Source of the DNA: a bacterium SCSIO 12844
GTDB lineage: Bacteria; Pseudomonadota; Gammaproteobacteria; Francisellales; Francisellaceae
Length of the DNA: 64,000 nt
Direction: 5' to 3'
Assembly (NCBI GenBank): GCA_024397935.1
Contig: CP073743.1
Coordinates: 1,984,001-2,048,000 of the forward strand
Each line of letters starts with the position of its first letter. The first letter of the stretch is position 1. A program made the position numbers and the translations under genes. The notes below the pieces were generated by a model, which was not told where the DNA came from, did not search any database, and saw nothing but the letters and a program-made list of their open reading frames with translations. Below, piece by piece: positions 10,152 through 20,866 of the stretch.

Positions 10152-10192
10152 AATCTCAACTCTAATGAACCTAAAAGGTTTTAGTTGAGATT
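10152..10192 (+). promoter_or_regulatory. Two-part hairpin between accC and prmA
   Basis: AATCTCAACT (10152-10161) pairs perfectly with AGTTGAGATT (10183-10192). The loop holds a second small hairpin, AACCT (10168-10172) with AGGTT (10176-10180). No T-run follows, so it is not a typical intrinsic terminator. The 3' arm contains GAG, the only Shine-Dalgarno-like bases before the prmA ATG at 10196. The stem could therefore lower prmA translation or act as an RNA-processing site. Confidence 0.5.
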
Positions 10193-10195
10193 ACT

Positions 10196-11080
10196 ATGCT
10201 TTGGAAAGAAATTACATTTACTCTAAAACGTGATGATGTTGAATCATACGAAGATGCCCTTCTAACATTAGGCGCTTGCTCTATTACATTAAAAGATGCC
10301 GAAGATAACCCAATTTTTGAACCTGGCGTTGATGAAACACCCCTTTGGGATCAATTACAATTAACTGCACTTTTTACTGAAGAGTTTGACTTAGCTTTAA
10401 TATTAAACCAACTCCCTGAAATACTCTCTATTAGTCAATTACCAGTTTATACAACAAAAATCTACCCTGATGAAGACTGGGAACGTAGCTGGATGGAACA
10501 TTTTAAACCGATTCAATTGGGTGAACGATTATGGATATGCCCAAGCTGGCATGAAACTCCAAATCCTAATGCAGTTAATATCATTTTAGACCCAGGATTA
10601 GCTTTTGGCACAGGCAGTCACCCAACAACAGAACTTTGCCTACGCTGGCTAGATAAAACAATTACAGGCAATGAAACAGTTATTGACTATGGGTGTGGTT
10701 CAGGTATTTTAGCCATTGCTGCAATAAAACTAGGTTCAAAAAAAGCCATTGGTATTGATATTGACCCTCAAGCAATTACAGCTTCTAATGATAATGCACA
10801 AAGAAATGAGATTAATCAGAAACAATTTAATTTTTTGATGGCTGATAAAATAACAAATGATGTCACTTGTGATATTCTAATTGCTAATATTCTTGCCAAC
10901 CCATTAATTCAGTTAGCACCTAGTATAGCTAAGCTTGTCAAACCCAAAGGTAAAATTGCTTTATCTGGTATCTTAGAAGAACAAGCCCAATTAGTAATCG
11001 AAGCCTACCAACCATACTTTAGTTTTGAACCAATTGAAACTAAAGAAGAATGGGTACTTTTATCTGGTAAACGAATCTAA
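10196..11080 (+). CDS. prmA: Ribosomal protein L11 methyltransferase
   Basis: PrmA trimethylates ribosomal protein L11 using S-adenosylmethionine. The 294-residue product has the N-terminal substrate-recognition domain (about 1-95) and a class I methyltransferase domain. The PrmA block DPGLAFGTGSHPTTELCL is present, followed by SAM-binding motif I IDYGCGSGILAIAA and ANILANPLI. It sits downstream of accC and 2 bp upstream of dusB, a common gammaproteobacterial order. A hairpin covers its ribosome site. Confidence 0.95.
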   Translation: MLWKEITFTLKRDDVESYEDALLTLGACSITLKDAEDNPIFEPGVDETPLWDQLQLTALFTEEFDLALILNQLPEILSISQLPVYTTKIYPDEDWERSWMEHFKPIQLGERLWICPSWHETPNPNAVNIILDPGLAFGTGSHPTTELCLRWLDKTITGNETVIDYGCGSGILAIAAIKLGSKKAIGIDIDPQAITASNDNAQRNEINQKQFNFLMADKITNDVTCDILIANILANPLIQLAPSIAKLVKPKGKIALSGILEEQAQLVIEAYQPYFSFEPIETKEEWVLLSGKRI

Positions 11081-11082
11081 CT

Positions 11083-12090
11083 ATGATCCAAATCGGCCCG
11101 TATACGACACCTAACCGCTTAATTTTAGCACCAATGGCAGGTGTAACTGATCAACCATTTAGAGTGCTTTGTCGTCAATATGGCGCAGGTTTAACACCTT
11201 CTGAAATGGTCTGGTCACAAGGCCATCTCTATAAAACTAAAAAAACACAAAACCGTATTACCCATGACGGTGAACCAGAGCCTATCATTGTACAGATTGC
11301 TGGTGGCGATCCTCAAATGTTAAAAGAAGCAGCATTGTTAAATATCAAAGAAGGCGCTCAGATTATCGATATTAATATGGGCTGCCCTGCTAAAAAAGTA
11401 TGTAATAAACTTGCTGGCTCTGCTTTGATGCAAAATGAAAAATTAGTTGCTGATATTTTAACTACGGTTGTAAAAAGTGTCGATATACCTGTAACACTTA
11501 AAATACGTACAGGCTGGAATACAAATAATAAAAATGCATTAACAATAGCTAAGATTGCAGAAGATGCTGGTATTCAATTATTAAGCATACACGGACGTAC
11601 TCGCTGTCAAAAATATACGGGTTTTGCTGAATACGATACAATTTCATTGATCAAGCAATCTATTTCAATTCCAGTCATTGCCAATGGTGATATTGATAGT
11701 GAAGAAAAAGCTAAATATGTACTCGAGTATACGAAAGCTGATGGCATTATGGTCGGCCGTGCTGCACAAGGCAGGCCTTGGATTTTTAAACAAATACAGC
11801 ACTATCTTGATACTGGAGCGTATTTAGCTGAACCCGCAAATAATGAAAAATACCAACTAATGAAACAACATTTAAATAATCTACATCAGTTCTACGGTGA
11901 TTATATGGGCATCCGTATTGCGAGAAAACATATTGGTTGGTACTTAGATACAATCAATGACTATCAACAACAAGCCAAAGCATTTAAACGCCAATTTAAC
12001 CGCCTGGAAACTACTGAACATCAATTTAATGCATTAGCATCATTTTTTAATGATTTAAACAACCTCAATCAACATAAGGTCCCTTTATGA
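11083..12090 (+). CDS. dusB: tRNA-dihydrouridine synthase B
   Basis: DusB is an FMN enzyme that reduces specific uridines in the tRNA D-loop. The 335-residue product starts with [18 protein letters not shown] and contains the catalytic block [19 protein letters not shown], followed by LKIRTGW and [11 protein letters not shown], all typical of the family. Its stop overlaps the purH start (ATGA at 12087-12090). In enterobacteria dusB is followed by fis; here fis is absent and purH comes next. Confidence 0.95.
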   Translation: MIQIGPYTTPNRLILAPMAGVTDQPFRVLCRQYGAGLTPSEMVWSQGHLYKTKKTQNRITHDGEPEPIIVQIAGGDPQMLKEAALLNIKEGAQIIDINMGCPAKKVCNKLAGSALMQNEKLVADILTTVVKSVDIPVTLKIRTGWNTNNKNALTIAKIAEDAGIQLLSIHGRTRCQKYTGFAEYDTISLIKQSISIPVIANGDIDSEEKAKYVLEYTKADGIMVGRAAQGRPWIFKQIQHYLDTGAYLAEPANNEKYQLMKQHLNNLHQFYGDYMGIRIARKHIGWYLDTINDYQQQAKAFKRQFNRLETTEHQFNALASFFNDLNNLNQHKVPL

Positions 12091-13658
12091 AACCAATTAA
12101 ACGCGCATTACTAAGTGTCTCTGATAAAACAAATATTGTTGAATTTGCCAAAACCCTGGTTGATCTTAATGTAGAAATTATCTCCACTGGCGGCACTGCC
12201 AAACTACTTGAACAACATCAAGTGCCAATGATTGAAATTTCAGAGTATACTGGCTTTCCTGAGATGTTCTCTGGCAGAGTAAAAACGCTACACCCTAAGG
12301 TTCATGGTGGTATTCTTGCACGTAGAGGAGTTGATGATCAAACAATGAATGAATATGATATACCGCCAATTGATCTAGTTGTTGTTAACCTTTATCCGTT
12401 TAAAGAAACGATTAAGCGTAATGATGTAACTTTTGATCTGGCAATTGAAAATATTGATATTGGTGGCCCTACAATGCTTAGAGCTGCAGCTAAGAATCAT
12501 CAAGATGTCACTGTTATTTGTAATCCAAATCGTTATGATGAAATCACTCAAATGTTAATAAATCAAAATGGTAAGCTCGATGCAAGCACACGCTTTATGC
12601 TTTGTTGTGAAACATTCGAGCATACTGCAGCATATGACGGCGCTATTGCTAACTATTTAGGTAGTTTATCCGATGAGTCAGAAGAAATTAACAATCAATT
12701 CCCACGTACTTTAAATTTAAATTATCAAAAGCATTCTGATATGCGCTATGGTGAAAATCCACACCAAAATGCTGCACTATATGCAGAAAATGAATTTATT
12801 GAACCTTCTTTATGTAAGGCAACACAGCTAAATGGTAAGGCATTATCTTATAATAATATTGCCGATACTGATGCTGCGCTATCTTGTGTCAATGAGTTTG
12901 AAAAAGATGCCTGTGTCATTGTTAAACATGCGAACCCCTGTGGTGTTGCTGAAGCTGATTCAATCTATGATGCCTATTTAAAGGCATTTGCTTGTGATTC
13001 TACATCAGCATTTGGTGGTATTATTGCATTCAATCAAAGATTAGATGCAAAAACAGCTAAACAAATTATAGATAACCAGTTTGTTGAAGTGATTATTGCG
13101 CCAGAAGTTGAACCTGAAGCAGTAACAATTATAAGTAGCAAAAAGAATGTGCGCTTATTGGCTTGTGGTTATCCAAATAAAAATAACAAAAATGCATTTG
13201 ATTTTAAAAAAATTCAAGGTGGACTATTAATTCAGGATAAAGATCAGCAGTTATTTAATGAAAATGAATTAAAAATAGTTACCAATCAATCACCAACAGA
13301 TACACAAATGAATGATTTATTATTTGCATGGAAAGTGGTCAAGCATGTAAAATCAAATGCAATTGTCTATGCTAAAAACAATCAGACAGTCGGGATTGGT
13401 GCAGGTCAAATGTCACGTGTATTCAGTTCAAAAATTGCTATTGAAAAAGCACAACAAGCTAATCTTTTATTAGAAAATGCCGTTATGGCATCTGATGCCT
13501 TTTTCCCATTTCGAGATGGCGTTGATCAAGCAGCTGAAGCCGGTATAAATGCTATTATCCAACCTGGTGGTTCAATTCGCGATCAAGAAATTATCGACGC
13601 TGCTAATGAACATAATATTGCTATGGTATTTACCTCAATGCGCCACTTTAAACATTAA
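12087..13658 (+). CDS. purH: Bifunctional AICAR transformylase / IMP cyclohydrolase
   Basis: PurH carries out the last two steps of IMP synthesis: formyl transfer to AICAR, then ring closure. At 523 residues it has the usual length. The N-terminal IMP cyclohydrolase (MGS-like) domain shows [23 protein letters not shown] and [18 protein letters not shown]. The C-terminal transformylase domain shows [23 protein letters not shown] and [14 protein letters not shown]. It is translationally coupled to dusB by a 4-bp overlap, and the glk start lies 13 bp after its stop. Confidence 0.97.
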   Translation: MKPIKRALLSVSDKTNIVEFAKTLVDLNVEIISTGGTAKLLEQHQVPMIEISEYTGFPEMFSGRVKTLHPKVHGGILARRGVDDQTMNEYDIPPIDLVVVNLYPFKETIKRNDVTFDLAIENIDIGGPTMLRAAAKNHQDVTVICNPNRYDEITQMLINQNGKLDASTRFMLCCETFEHTAAYDGAIANYLGSLSDESEEINNQFPRTLNLNYQKHSDMRYGENPHQNAALYAENEFIEPSLCKATQLNGKALSYNNIADTDAALSCVNEFEKDACVIVKHANPCGVAEADSIYDAYLKAFACDSTSAFGGIIAFNQRLDAKTAKQIIDNQFVEVIIAPEVEPEAVTIISSKKNVRLLACGYPNKNNKNAFDFKKIQGGLLIQDKDQQLFNENELKIVTNQSPTDTQMNDLLFAWKVVKHVKSNAIVYAKNNQTVGIGAGQMSRVFSSKIAIEKAQQANLLLENAVMASDAFFPFRDGVDQAAEAGINAIIQPGGSIRDQEIIDAANEHNIAMVFTSMRHFKH

Positions 13659-13671
13659 AGGAGAAGTTTAT

Positions 13672-14694
13672 ATGATTATCTTATCTGGTGATATAGGTGG
13701 AACAAATACACGTTTAATGCTTGCTGAATTCAAAAAAACTTCCCGTTCAGAAGCATCATTTATGAATCAATTAAATATATTATTTACACATACTTATCAT
13801 AGTGCAAATCACAAAAGTTTAACTGATGTAATTAAACTATTTCTAAAAGATGCCAAACTAAAAGATAAGTTAATATTTTCTGCAACTTTTGCTGTTGCAG
13901 GCCCTATTGTTGATGGCTCAGTCCAATTTACGAACCTACCTTGGCTTGTCAAAGAAGAAGAGCTTAAAGAAACATTAAAAACTGAGCGTGTTAAATTAAT
14001 CAATGACTTTGAAGCCATCGGTTATGGTATTGAGACATTAGAATCTAAAGATTTATGTACCTTACAAGAAGGTAAAATAGATAATGATAACTTAGTGGCT
14101 GTCATTGGCGCTGGTACAGGCCTTGGTGTTACATTTCTTTATCAAGATGACAAGAAACCACGCGTTCAACCCACAGAAGGTGGGCATGCTGACTTTGCAC
14201 CAGTTGATGATGAACAAGTAGCACTTTTACAGTATATGCGTAAAAAGTTGCATCGTGTATCTGTTGAACGATTTGTTTCAGGCCCAGGCTTAGTTAATAT
14301 TTATCGCTATGTAACTGATAATCCATTATATAACCAAAAAGAAAACCCAGAATTAAAGCGTAGTCTTTACTTATCTGATAACCCCGCTGCTGAAATTGCC
14401 AATTTTGCTCATATTCATGGCGATCCAATGGCACTACGAGCCATTGATATCTTCGTTAAAATATATGGTGCATCGGCAGGTAACCTTGCATTAACTACTT
14501 TACCTAAAAAAGGCTTATATATTGTTGGTGGTATGGCTCCAAAACTATTATCACAATTATCTGATGGCCGTTTTATCAATACGTTTTGTGATAAAGGTAG
14601 AATGAATAAATTAGTTAAATCAATTCCTGTGCATGTAGTACTCAACACCGATGTGGGTATTCAAGGTGCGACAATTTATGCTTCAAGATTGTAG
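13672..14694 (+). CDS. glk: Glucokinase
   Basis: Glk phosphorylates glucose to glucose 6-phosphate with ATP. I place the start at ATG 13672, directly after AAAGGAGAAGTTTAT, giving 340 residues. An upstream in-frame start would overlap purH by over 100 bp and has no ribosome site. Family blocks are GDIGGTNTRLML (phosphate loop), LINDFEAIGYGI (catalytic Asp), GAGTGLGV and PTEGGHADFAP. It is the last gene of the aroQ-to-glk run and supplies the glycolytic enzymes encoded further along. Confidence 0.95.
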   Translation: MIILSGDIGGTNTRLMLAEFKKTSRSEASFMNQLNILFTHTYHSANHKSLTDVIKLFLKDAKLKDKLIFSATFAVAGPIVDGSVQFTNLPWLVKEEELKETLKTERVKLINDFEAIGYGIETLESKDLCTLQEGKIDNDNLVAVIGAGTGLGVTFLYQDDKKPRVQPTEGGHADFAPVDDEQVALLQYMRKKLHRVSVERFVSGPGLVNIYRYVTDNPLYNQKENPELKRSLYLSDNPAAEIANFAHIHGDPMALRAIDIFVKIYGASAGNLALTTLPKKGLYIVGGMAPKLLSQLSDGRFINTFCDKGRMNKLVKSIPVHVVLNTDVGIQGATIYASRL

Positions 14695-14730
14695 CTATTG
14701 TAAAGAATAAATATAACTTTATATTAAATA

Positions 14731-14830
14731 CCCCGCCTGCTTCTTAAATCTGCTTCAATTTGAAAGAAGAATTGTGTAATTAAAAACACCCCGTCTGCTT
14801 CGCAGTCACCCATCTAAAATTAGAGGGGAA
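14731..14830. repeat. Degenerate intergenic repeat with small hairpins
   Basis: Two related units begin CCCCGCCTGCTTC (14731) and CCCCGTCTGCTTC (14789). The second contains CTGC-TTC-GCAG. It is followed by a stem CCCATCTAA (14809-14817) / TTAGAGGGG (14820-14828) with one mismatch. No T-run follows, so it is not a clear terminator. It sits between the convergent genes glk and the CorC-like gene, and resembles a decayed palindromic intergenic element. Confidence 0.45.
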
Positions 14831-14867
14831 TTTAAAATTGATTTATATATTATTTACATCTTTATAT

Positions 14868-16133
14868 TTATTTTAACTCTTCAACAAATGAATAAATCCT
14901 AGCCTTCTCAATAATATTATGACTTACTTTAGTCACTTCAATCATATGCCCTTGAACTTTAATACAACAAGGTGCTGAAGGAATTGCTTCTAAGTGCTCT
15001 GTAATTAAACCTGATAATGTATTTGGACCCTTAGTTAACAATTTTAAATTTAAATGACGATTTAACTCTCGAATTGTTATACTACCAGCTACTAGATAGG
15101 ATTGATCTGATAATTTAGTAATAAACTCAGATGGCTCAAAAGTATCGGCAAATTCACCGACAATTTCCTCAATAATATCTTCAACCGTTACAATACCCTC
15201 AATTGCACCATACTCATCAACAATAATACCAAAACGCTCACCTTTACTTTGAAAGTTTAAAAGCTGAGTCTGTAATGATGTTGTTTTTGGAATATAATAC
15301 GGCTCTTTAATTAATTTTAAAATATCAGCTTTAGTAATACCGTGTTTATGACTATATTGCATTAAAAAATGATAGATGTTTAAAATGCCAACAATATTAT
15401 CAATATTGTGTCGATAAGTAATTACTTTTTTATGTGAACAACTAAATATATCTTTGACAAGATTATCAACTGACTGATTTAAATCAATTGCTTCAATCTT
15501 TTTTCTTGGTAGCATTACATCTGATACTGTCATTGTTTCAAGCTCTAAAATACCCAAAAGCATATTTCTATATTTTCGCGTTAATATTACGTTCGCTTCA
15601 GCAATAACTGAGTAAAGCTCATCTTTAGTGAGTCGATCAATTACATTTGTTTTTGGTATATGAATACCAAAGAGCTTTAAAAGTGAATTAGATGATAAAT
15701 TAGCTAACCAAACTATCGGATATAAAAGCTTTAATAAAATTTTTAAAATTAAAGATGCTGGAAATGCAAAACGCTCTGGATAAATAGCAGCTAATGTTTT
15801 AGGCATAATTTCTGCAAAAATTAAGATCACTAATGTTAAAAAAACGGTAGAAATTAAAATACCTATTTGCCCAAACCAACGTTCAGCTAATACAGTAGCT
15901 AACGCCGCTGCTAGAATATTAACAAAAGTATTACCTAATAAAATAATACCTAAAACTCTATCTGGACGCTTTAAAAGCTTTATCGCTCTTTTAGCACCTT
16001 TATGTTTATTTTTTGCTAAATGGCGTGCTCGATATTGATTTAAAGACATCAATGATGTCTCAGAACCAGAAAAGAAGCCATAGCAAATAATTAGTATAAA
16101 AATAAAAGCTAATATAATAATATCTATTGTCAT
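14868..16133 (-). CDS. CNNM/CorC-HlyC family membrane protein with CBS domains
   Basis: A 421-residue protein with the family's three-part layout. An N-terminal CNNM (DUF21) membrane domain shows FSGSETSLMSLNQYRARHLA and several hydrophobic segments up to about residue 160. A CBS pair follows, with VSDVMLPRKKIEAID at about 200 and FGIIVDEYGAIEGIVTVEDIIEEIVGE at about 318. The C-terminal CorC/HlyC (FAD-binding-like) domain shows GSITIRELNRHLNL. Relatives such as E. coli YfjD and CorC are linked to magnesium or cobalt efflux. The name hemolysin sometimes given to the family is historical. Confidence 0.9.
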   Translation of the reverse strand: MTIDIIILAFIFILIICYGFFSGSETSLMSLNQYRARHLAKNKHKGAKRAIKLLKRPDRVLGIILLGNTFVNILAAALATVLAERWFGQIGILISTVFLTLVILIFAEIMPKTLAAIYPERFAFPASLILKILLKLLYPIVWLANLSSNSLLKLFGIHIPKTNVIDRLTKDELYSVIAEANVILTRKYRNMLLGILELETMTVSDVMLPRKKIEAIDLNQSVDNLVKDIFSCSHKKVITYRHNIDNIVGILNIYHFLMQYSHKHGITKADILKLIKEPYYIPKTTSLQTQLLNFQSKGERFGIIVDEYGAIEGIVTVEDIIEEIVGEFADTFEPSEFITKLSDQSYLVAGSITIRELNRHLNLKLLTKGPNTLSGLITEHLEAIPSAPCCIKVQGHMIEVTKVSHNIIEKARIYSFVEELK

Positions 16134-16203
16134 CTAAAGCGCATATTTAATTTAACCCTCCATAAGTATATCAAAGTACATAATTAATAATTTTTCAAAT
16201 ATG

Positions 16204-18237
16204 CTACATACATAACGTACTTTCATTAACTGATATTTCTTTCTTAAAACCATTTAAGACTTGATGCGGTTTACTATAAAGTGCTTCTATATCTGGGTCT
16301 CTACCTCCCATAACATAACTTGTCCAGCCAACACTTGTATTTTTAGCTTTATTAAGTCCATTGGCAAAGATTTGAATAAAATTATCTATAGATTCTTTAA
16401 AATTTCCAGCGGTTAACTTATCAACTACTTCTGCAACATGACTTGGTACATAATAATAACTTTTGCCATTAAAGTTAACAGTTTTTCCTCCGTAGCCAAC
16501 ATATCCTTTTGCCTTATTTTGAGTAGCATTAAGCACTTTTTCAACCAATTGAATATTTAAATCATTGAGAACTTCAGAATTACTTTTAACGCTTTCAATA
16601 AAGAAAAAGCTGTTATCAGTCAAACTGGGGATCGATGTATTACCTAGTACTTGAGTAGTTTGATGATCATTTTCTAGTTTATGATTTGGTTGGCTATGCT
16701 TTAGATCTAATTGAGTACTCTCTGCTATTTCATTTTTTACTACCTCGCTTTCTACTTTCTCTTCTTCTAATAAAGCATCTTTACTTAATTGATCGGCTGT
16801 TTCTAATGGCTCAGCTTTAGTTTTATCTTGCAACGAAAATTCTCTTGATACTTCTAAACTATGAAAACTTACATTTTCAGAGTCCGTTAAACTAGCTTCA
16901 TCATGGGTAACTTCTTGGGGTAAATTTGCTAAAGTTTTTGCTAACTCCATTTGCATCAGGAGCATTGGTCCCATACCTGGGCTATGTAGTAAATGATTTT
17001 GTAAAAATAGCCTTCCTGGATGCAATGGAAACATTGGTCTTTTAATTATCATATCTTGTATAACTTTTAAATTTTCCATTACTTGTCTTTGCTCTTGTAG
17101 GGCTTTTTCTTGTTGCTCTATTTGTATTTGCCTTTGCCTTTCAGTTTCAGCTATTTTTTCTTGTTGTTGCACTAAAGCTTCGATCACTTGTTCAGTTGTA
17201 GGACGTTCATCTTTTGGTTTTATTATGGCATCTAATAAAACTTGATTTGATAAATAAAAGCTAGGATCTGACTGATATATTAAATGCTTTTCGTTTAAAA
17301 ACTTATTTAACTCATCATTTATCTTAGCCAACCTCGAGGATATAGGTAATTCTTTACCAATATTTTCTATTCGTACATGATCTTGAGGAAATTTTAACTC
17401 AATCTCATGTAACAAAAGCGATTTAACTAAAGCGTATAAATCTGTTGAAGCTGAATAATCAGGTCCATCTGTTTGTAACACTTCAGGTGCCATCATTAAT
17501 GGTGAGCCACAGTATTGTTTATCAACTTCATCTTGTGATACGGCAAACCCATAATCTATCAAAGTTACCTTACCACTATCATCTTCAGTAATATTAGCTA
17601 ATTTTAAATCCCGATGTAAATATTTAGTACTTGTCTTTGATAACTCTCCACTATGAAGTTTTTGTAATTGTTCAAATGCTTTGATCGATGTTGCAATTGG
17701 AATAGTTTGCTTGTGATATTTTTTTTTCAAATCTTTAGGGTTATTTTCATATGGCATTACCATAATAGAATCCCCCCCACCTTTACCTACTTTACCAATA
17801 TATTGTTTTGAAACAGTCGTATAGGCTAAACCGACATCAAATGCTATTTGTTGCTCTCTTTTAGATCTTTGTATTTCTTCAACGGTTCTACTTTTACTAG
17901 GTTTATGCTCAATTTTATGTAATGACTGTTCTTGTTGTTCATTTTCTCGAATAACAACTTTTCCATACTGCCCTTTTCCAATGAGCGCTTTTACTTTCTC
18001 TTCATGATTGGGTAATGCCCATATTTGACCACCAGCTACAATAAATGAATGATCAAAAGTTATTTTTTTAGTTTGCCCATCTTCATCTTGATATTGATAT
18101 TCTTGTGGCTGTTTTACCCTACCTATTCTATGAACATATCGACTATATCGATGTTTTAATTTCGTACCTTCGGGCTTATCTTTTAATAGGATATTAATTG
18201 CTTTCCACTGTTCAGCTGATACATTAATGACACCCAT
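16204..18237 (-). CDS. Eukaryotic-like Ser/Thr protein kinase with C-terminal extension
   Basis: I choose ATG 18237 because AAGGA sits 10 bp upstream; the in-frame TTG at 18246 is too close to it. The product is 677 residues. After about 80 N-terminal residues comes a kinase domain: glycine loop GKGQYGKV (about 87-94), probable ATP lysine in LHKIEH (about 108), catalytic HRDLKLAN (208-215), DYG in place of DFG (228-230), and MAPEV (249-253). A Gln/Glu-rich coiled coil follows (about 365-400), then a low-complexity acidic stretch and a C-terminal domain with GYVGYGGKTVNFNGKSYYYV. No signal peptide or membrane segment is seen, unlike PknB-type kinases, so a translocated effector is plausible (inference). 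Confidence 0.85.
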   Translation of the reverse strand: MGVINVSAEQWKAINILLKDKPEGTKLKHRYSRYVHRIGRVKQPQEYQYQDEDGQTKKITFDHSFIVAGGQIWALPNHEEKVKALIGKGQYGKVVIRENEQQEQSLHKIEHKPSKSRTVEEIQRSKREQQIAFDVGLAYTTVSKQYIGKVGKGGGDSIMVMPYENNPKDLKKKYHKQTIPIATSIKAFEQLQKLHSGELSKTSTKYLHRDLKLANITEDDSGKVTLIDYGFAVSQDEVDKQYCGSPLMMAPEVLQTDGPDYSASTDLYALVKSLLLHEIELKFPQDHVRIENIGKELPISSRLAKINDELNKFLNEKHLIYQSDPSFYLSNQVLLDAIIKPKDERPTTEQVIEALVQQQEKIAETERQRQIQIEQQEKALQEQRQVMENLKVIQDMIIKRPMFPLHPGRLFLQNHLLHSPGMGPMLLMQMELAKTLANLPQEVTHDEASLTDSENVSFHSLEVSREFSLQDKTKAEPLETADQLSKDALLEEEKVESEVVKNEIAESTQLDLKHSQPNHKLENDHQTTQVLGNTSIPSLTDNSFFFIESVKSNSEVLNDLNIQLVEKVLNATQNKAKGYVGYGGKTVNFNGKSYYYVPSHVAEVVDKLTAGNFKESIDNFIQIFANGLNKAKNTSVGWTSYVMGGRDPDIEALYSKPHQVLNGFKKEISVNESTLCM

Positions 18238-19312
18238 AATAATCAAATCCTTAATTATTAATTTCGTATGGTTAATTTAACGCTAATCGCTTTATATGTC
18301 ACCGTTAATAACCGCTACAAACAGTGATTTATAAGGCTTTATTTCAAAATTTATATTAAGAGATTACCTGCAATTAATAGATTACTATACAAACAAAAAA
18401 AAGTTTTATTGCAAAATCTAATATTATTAAGATTCATCCAAAGTCCATGGACAGACTGTGTCTTTAGAAGTCGTTTGAGCGCAAGTAAAAATAAGTTCAT
18501 CACCTTCTTCTATTCGCTCAATCGATGAGGGACAACTGACTTTGCCCCACTGAGCTTTACAAAAACCTTCTGTTTTAGAAAAGTGTATTTCACAATACTT
18601 ATGGTAATTAAAATGAATATAACCTTGATCATCTAATGGTACTATTTTACCATAACCATCAGTCACTGTTAGATTTCCTAAATTTTTTAATGCCTCTGGT
18701 TTAACTGTACTTGAATCATCAACATAGCCAACAGTTAACTGAGTTGGATACATTGGATCACCATAGGTTTTATGCCAATGAGCAAATGTTTCCCAATAAT
18801 CATCTTCATAAGTCTCTACATATTTAGTACTTGATGAAGAACAATCAACATTATTACAAGTTGCAGCTGAAACATACATAATCTGATTAACTGATGGATC
18901 ACTATTCGTATTATCTGTTAAATCAAACCACAAATATTTATTATAAGTATAATGATGCGTTTTATTATTGTCATAATTAGGATCTTTATAAGTATCATCA
19001 CCAATTTTATCTCGATCAAAATTCCATTTATAATGATACGTATAGGTATTACTACGATATATTGTTGAAATCTTAAAATCAATATAACCACCATCACACT
19101 CTAAATCTTCTGCTTCCGTGAAATAAGCAGTTCTTCCAGAAGCCACTTTTAAAGGTAGATTATACTGCTTATCAGAATCATAACAGTGATGCTCTACATC
19201 ATAAATGGTAATTATACTTCTTAGATTATTATGCACATAGAAACTGCGATTACTATAATAATGCTTTGGCCCTTTATCTGCATAGCTAATAACTGGAAAA
19301 CTATATAAATAC

Positions 19313-20866
19313 CAGCTATTCCCGCTTAATTTTTCATTTAATTATTAATTCCATTAGCATTCTCATTGACAATACTTACCGCTACAGCATATGCACCGTA
19401 TATTAGATTTTTATGTCTCATTAATAAATAACCGGGTATAGTTAAAAACACGATGTTCATGGCAAAATATAATTAACCAGTGTCGATGATCAATTGGGCT
19501 TTAACTTTTCCTGATAGGTGTAAATATAGCGCTTCCCAACTATTAATCTGTGCTATAAAAAAAGCACTTCTTATTCTGTCCCATAAACGACTTCTTGTCT
19601 CTAATTTTTTTAATGCCGACTTAAATAATGGACAGCATAGTTCTTGAATTTGATCTACCAAAAATGCCAATAGCATCAAAAAGCCAAATACTGTACATAA
19701 GTTGTTTGCTCCATGACCAAAATTGTGTTCAAAATTATACCCTTGATTTTTTAATGTATTAAATGTCTCATTTTCAATTTTCCAGCGTGCACGTGCTCCT
19801 GTCATTATTTTAAATACATTGTTTGAATTAAGATCAAGGTCTGTCACCCAAGTAAAATGCTGTACTTTACCTTTTTTATTTGTCTGTTTATAAGACAAAA
19901 AGTTAACCTTAATATCACTTCTAGTTTCATTTAATTCAGCTTGATTAACCCACTCAAATTCATGTTTAACACCCTCTAGTGACATCGACAAAAACTCGGA
20001 TTTACTTGCTTTAACCCAGTCAAAAAGCCAGGTATGATCACTTGGTTTTACTCCTAGAATATAATGAATATTATGTTTGTTTAGGTCATCAATATGAGGG
20101 CCATTGGCATATAAGGCATCTTCAACAAAAATCATTGCTAAGTGCGGGTGTTCTTGGCGAAGACGTTTAATTAAACGTTTCGCTGCATTTCGCTCACAAT
20201 CATTTTTCTTTGTTCCATCACTTTTAATAATTGGCTCAGGCGCTAATGGAATCACTTGCTTTATATCAGGATGTACAATCGAAGCACACAACATTTGATG
20301 ATAATAAGTTTTTGTTCCATTACGGTGATGTTTTACACAGCAATTATCACAATGCACTTCATGTGATGAAAACATCCCTGTGCCGTCACTGGAAATCAAA
20401 TAATAATCATTATAAAAACAATATTGCTCTAGAACTTTACCTCTTTGTAGATTGCTTAGTAATGCATTAAATGACTGACGTAATTGAAGATAATCAATTT
20501 CATCTAAACGTTCACGTAAATATGTATCACATGGCACTTTTTCAACTTTATATAATGAGCTAATATTATTTTTAACCAAACTGCCCTCTGATCGCATATC
20601 TTTATCAAATTTAAGTAATGAAGGATACTTCATTCCAAATACTGCCATGCCACACATCAAACAATCAACAAGTGAGTAAATGCTGGATGACTTCCTATCA
20701 GTAGCTTTTGCAAAGCTATTTCTTAATGTGTGTAATAAACCTGGTATAGATAGATGTTTTTTAAATTGATTGTTCATTGTAAAATAACTAGGTTACGAAA
20801 AATAAATATATGATCGGTCTAAAAGTCTTTATTTGCAACCCGTGTCATTAATAGCGGGAATTGCTG
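19313..20866 (-). mobile_element. Insertion sequence, copy 2 (1554 bp)
   Basis: Same element as copy 1, inverted. Its ends are CAGCTATTCCCGCT at 19313 and AGCGGGAATTGCTG ending at 20866. The perfect 9-bp target duplication TATAAATAC is at 19304-19312 and 20867-20875. At 20181 it differs from copies 1 and 3 by a silent base change in the transposase (an Ala codon). It sits inside the signal-peptide region of a secreted-protein gene. Confidence 0.95.
19473..20777 (-). CDS. DDE-type (IS4-like) transposase, copy 2
   Basis: 434 residues, identical in protein sequence to the transposases at 6300-7604 and 62044-63348. The acids D131, D220 and E335/E337 are intact and there is no frameshift. One synonymous difference at 20181 separates this copy from the other two. 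Confidence 0.92.
   Translation of the reverse strand: MNNQFKKHLSIPGLLHTLRNSFAKATDRKSSSIYSLVDCLMCGMAVFGMKYPSLLKFDKDMRSEGSLVKNNISSLYKVEKVPCDTYLRERLDEIDYLQLRQSFNALLSNLQRGKVLEQYCFYNDYYLISSDGTGMFSSHEVHCDNCCVKHHRNGTKTYYHQMLCASIVHPDIKQVIPLAPEPIIKSDGTKKNDCERNAAKRLIKRLRQEHPHLAMIFVEDALYANGPHIDDLNKHNIHYILGVKPSDHTWLFDWVKASKSEFLSMSLEGVKHEFEWVNQAELNETRSDIKVNFLSYKQTNKKGKVQHFTWVTDLDLNSNNVFKIMTGARARWKIENETFNTLKNQGYNFEHNFGHGANNLCTVFGFLMLLAFLVDQIQELCCPLFKSALKKLETRSRLWDRIRSAFFIAQINSWEALYLHLSGKVKAQLIIDTG

Noticed and set aside
14731-14830. Repeat downstream of glk as an intrinsic terminator
   Set aside because: The stems are short or mismatched and no T-run follows on either strand.
16204-16215. C-terminal cysteine of the first kinase (STLCM) as a CaaX prenylation signal
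   Set aside because: The cysteine is second from the end; CaaX needs it fourth from the end. The same applies to ...LICIS and ...LSIC at the ends of the unknown genes.
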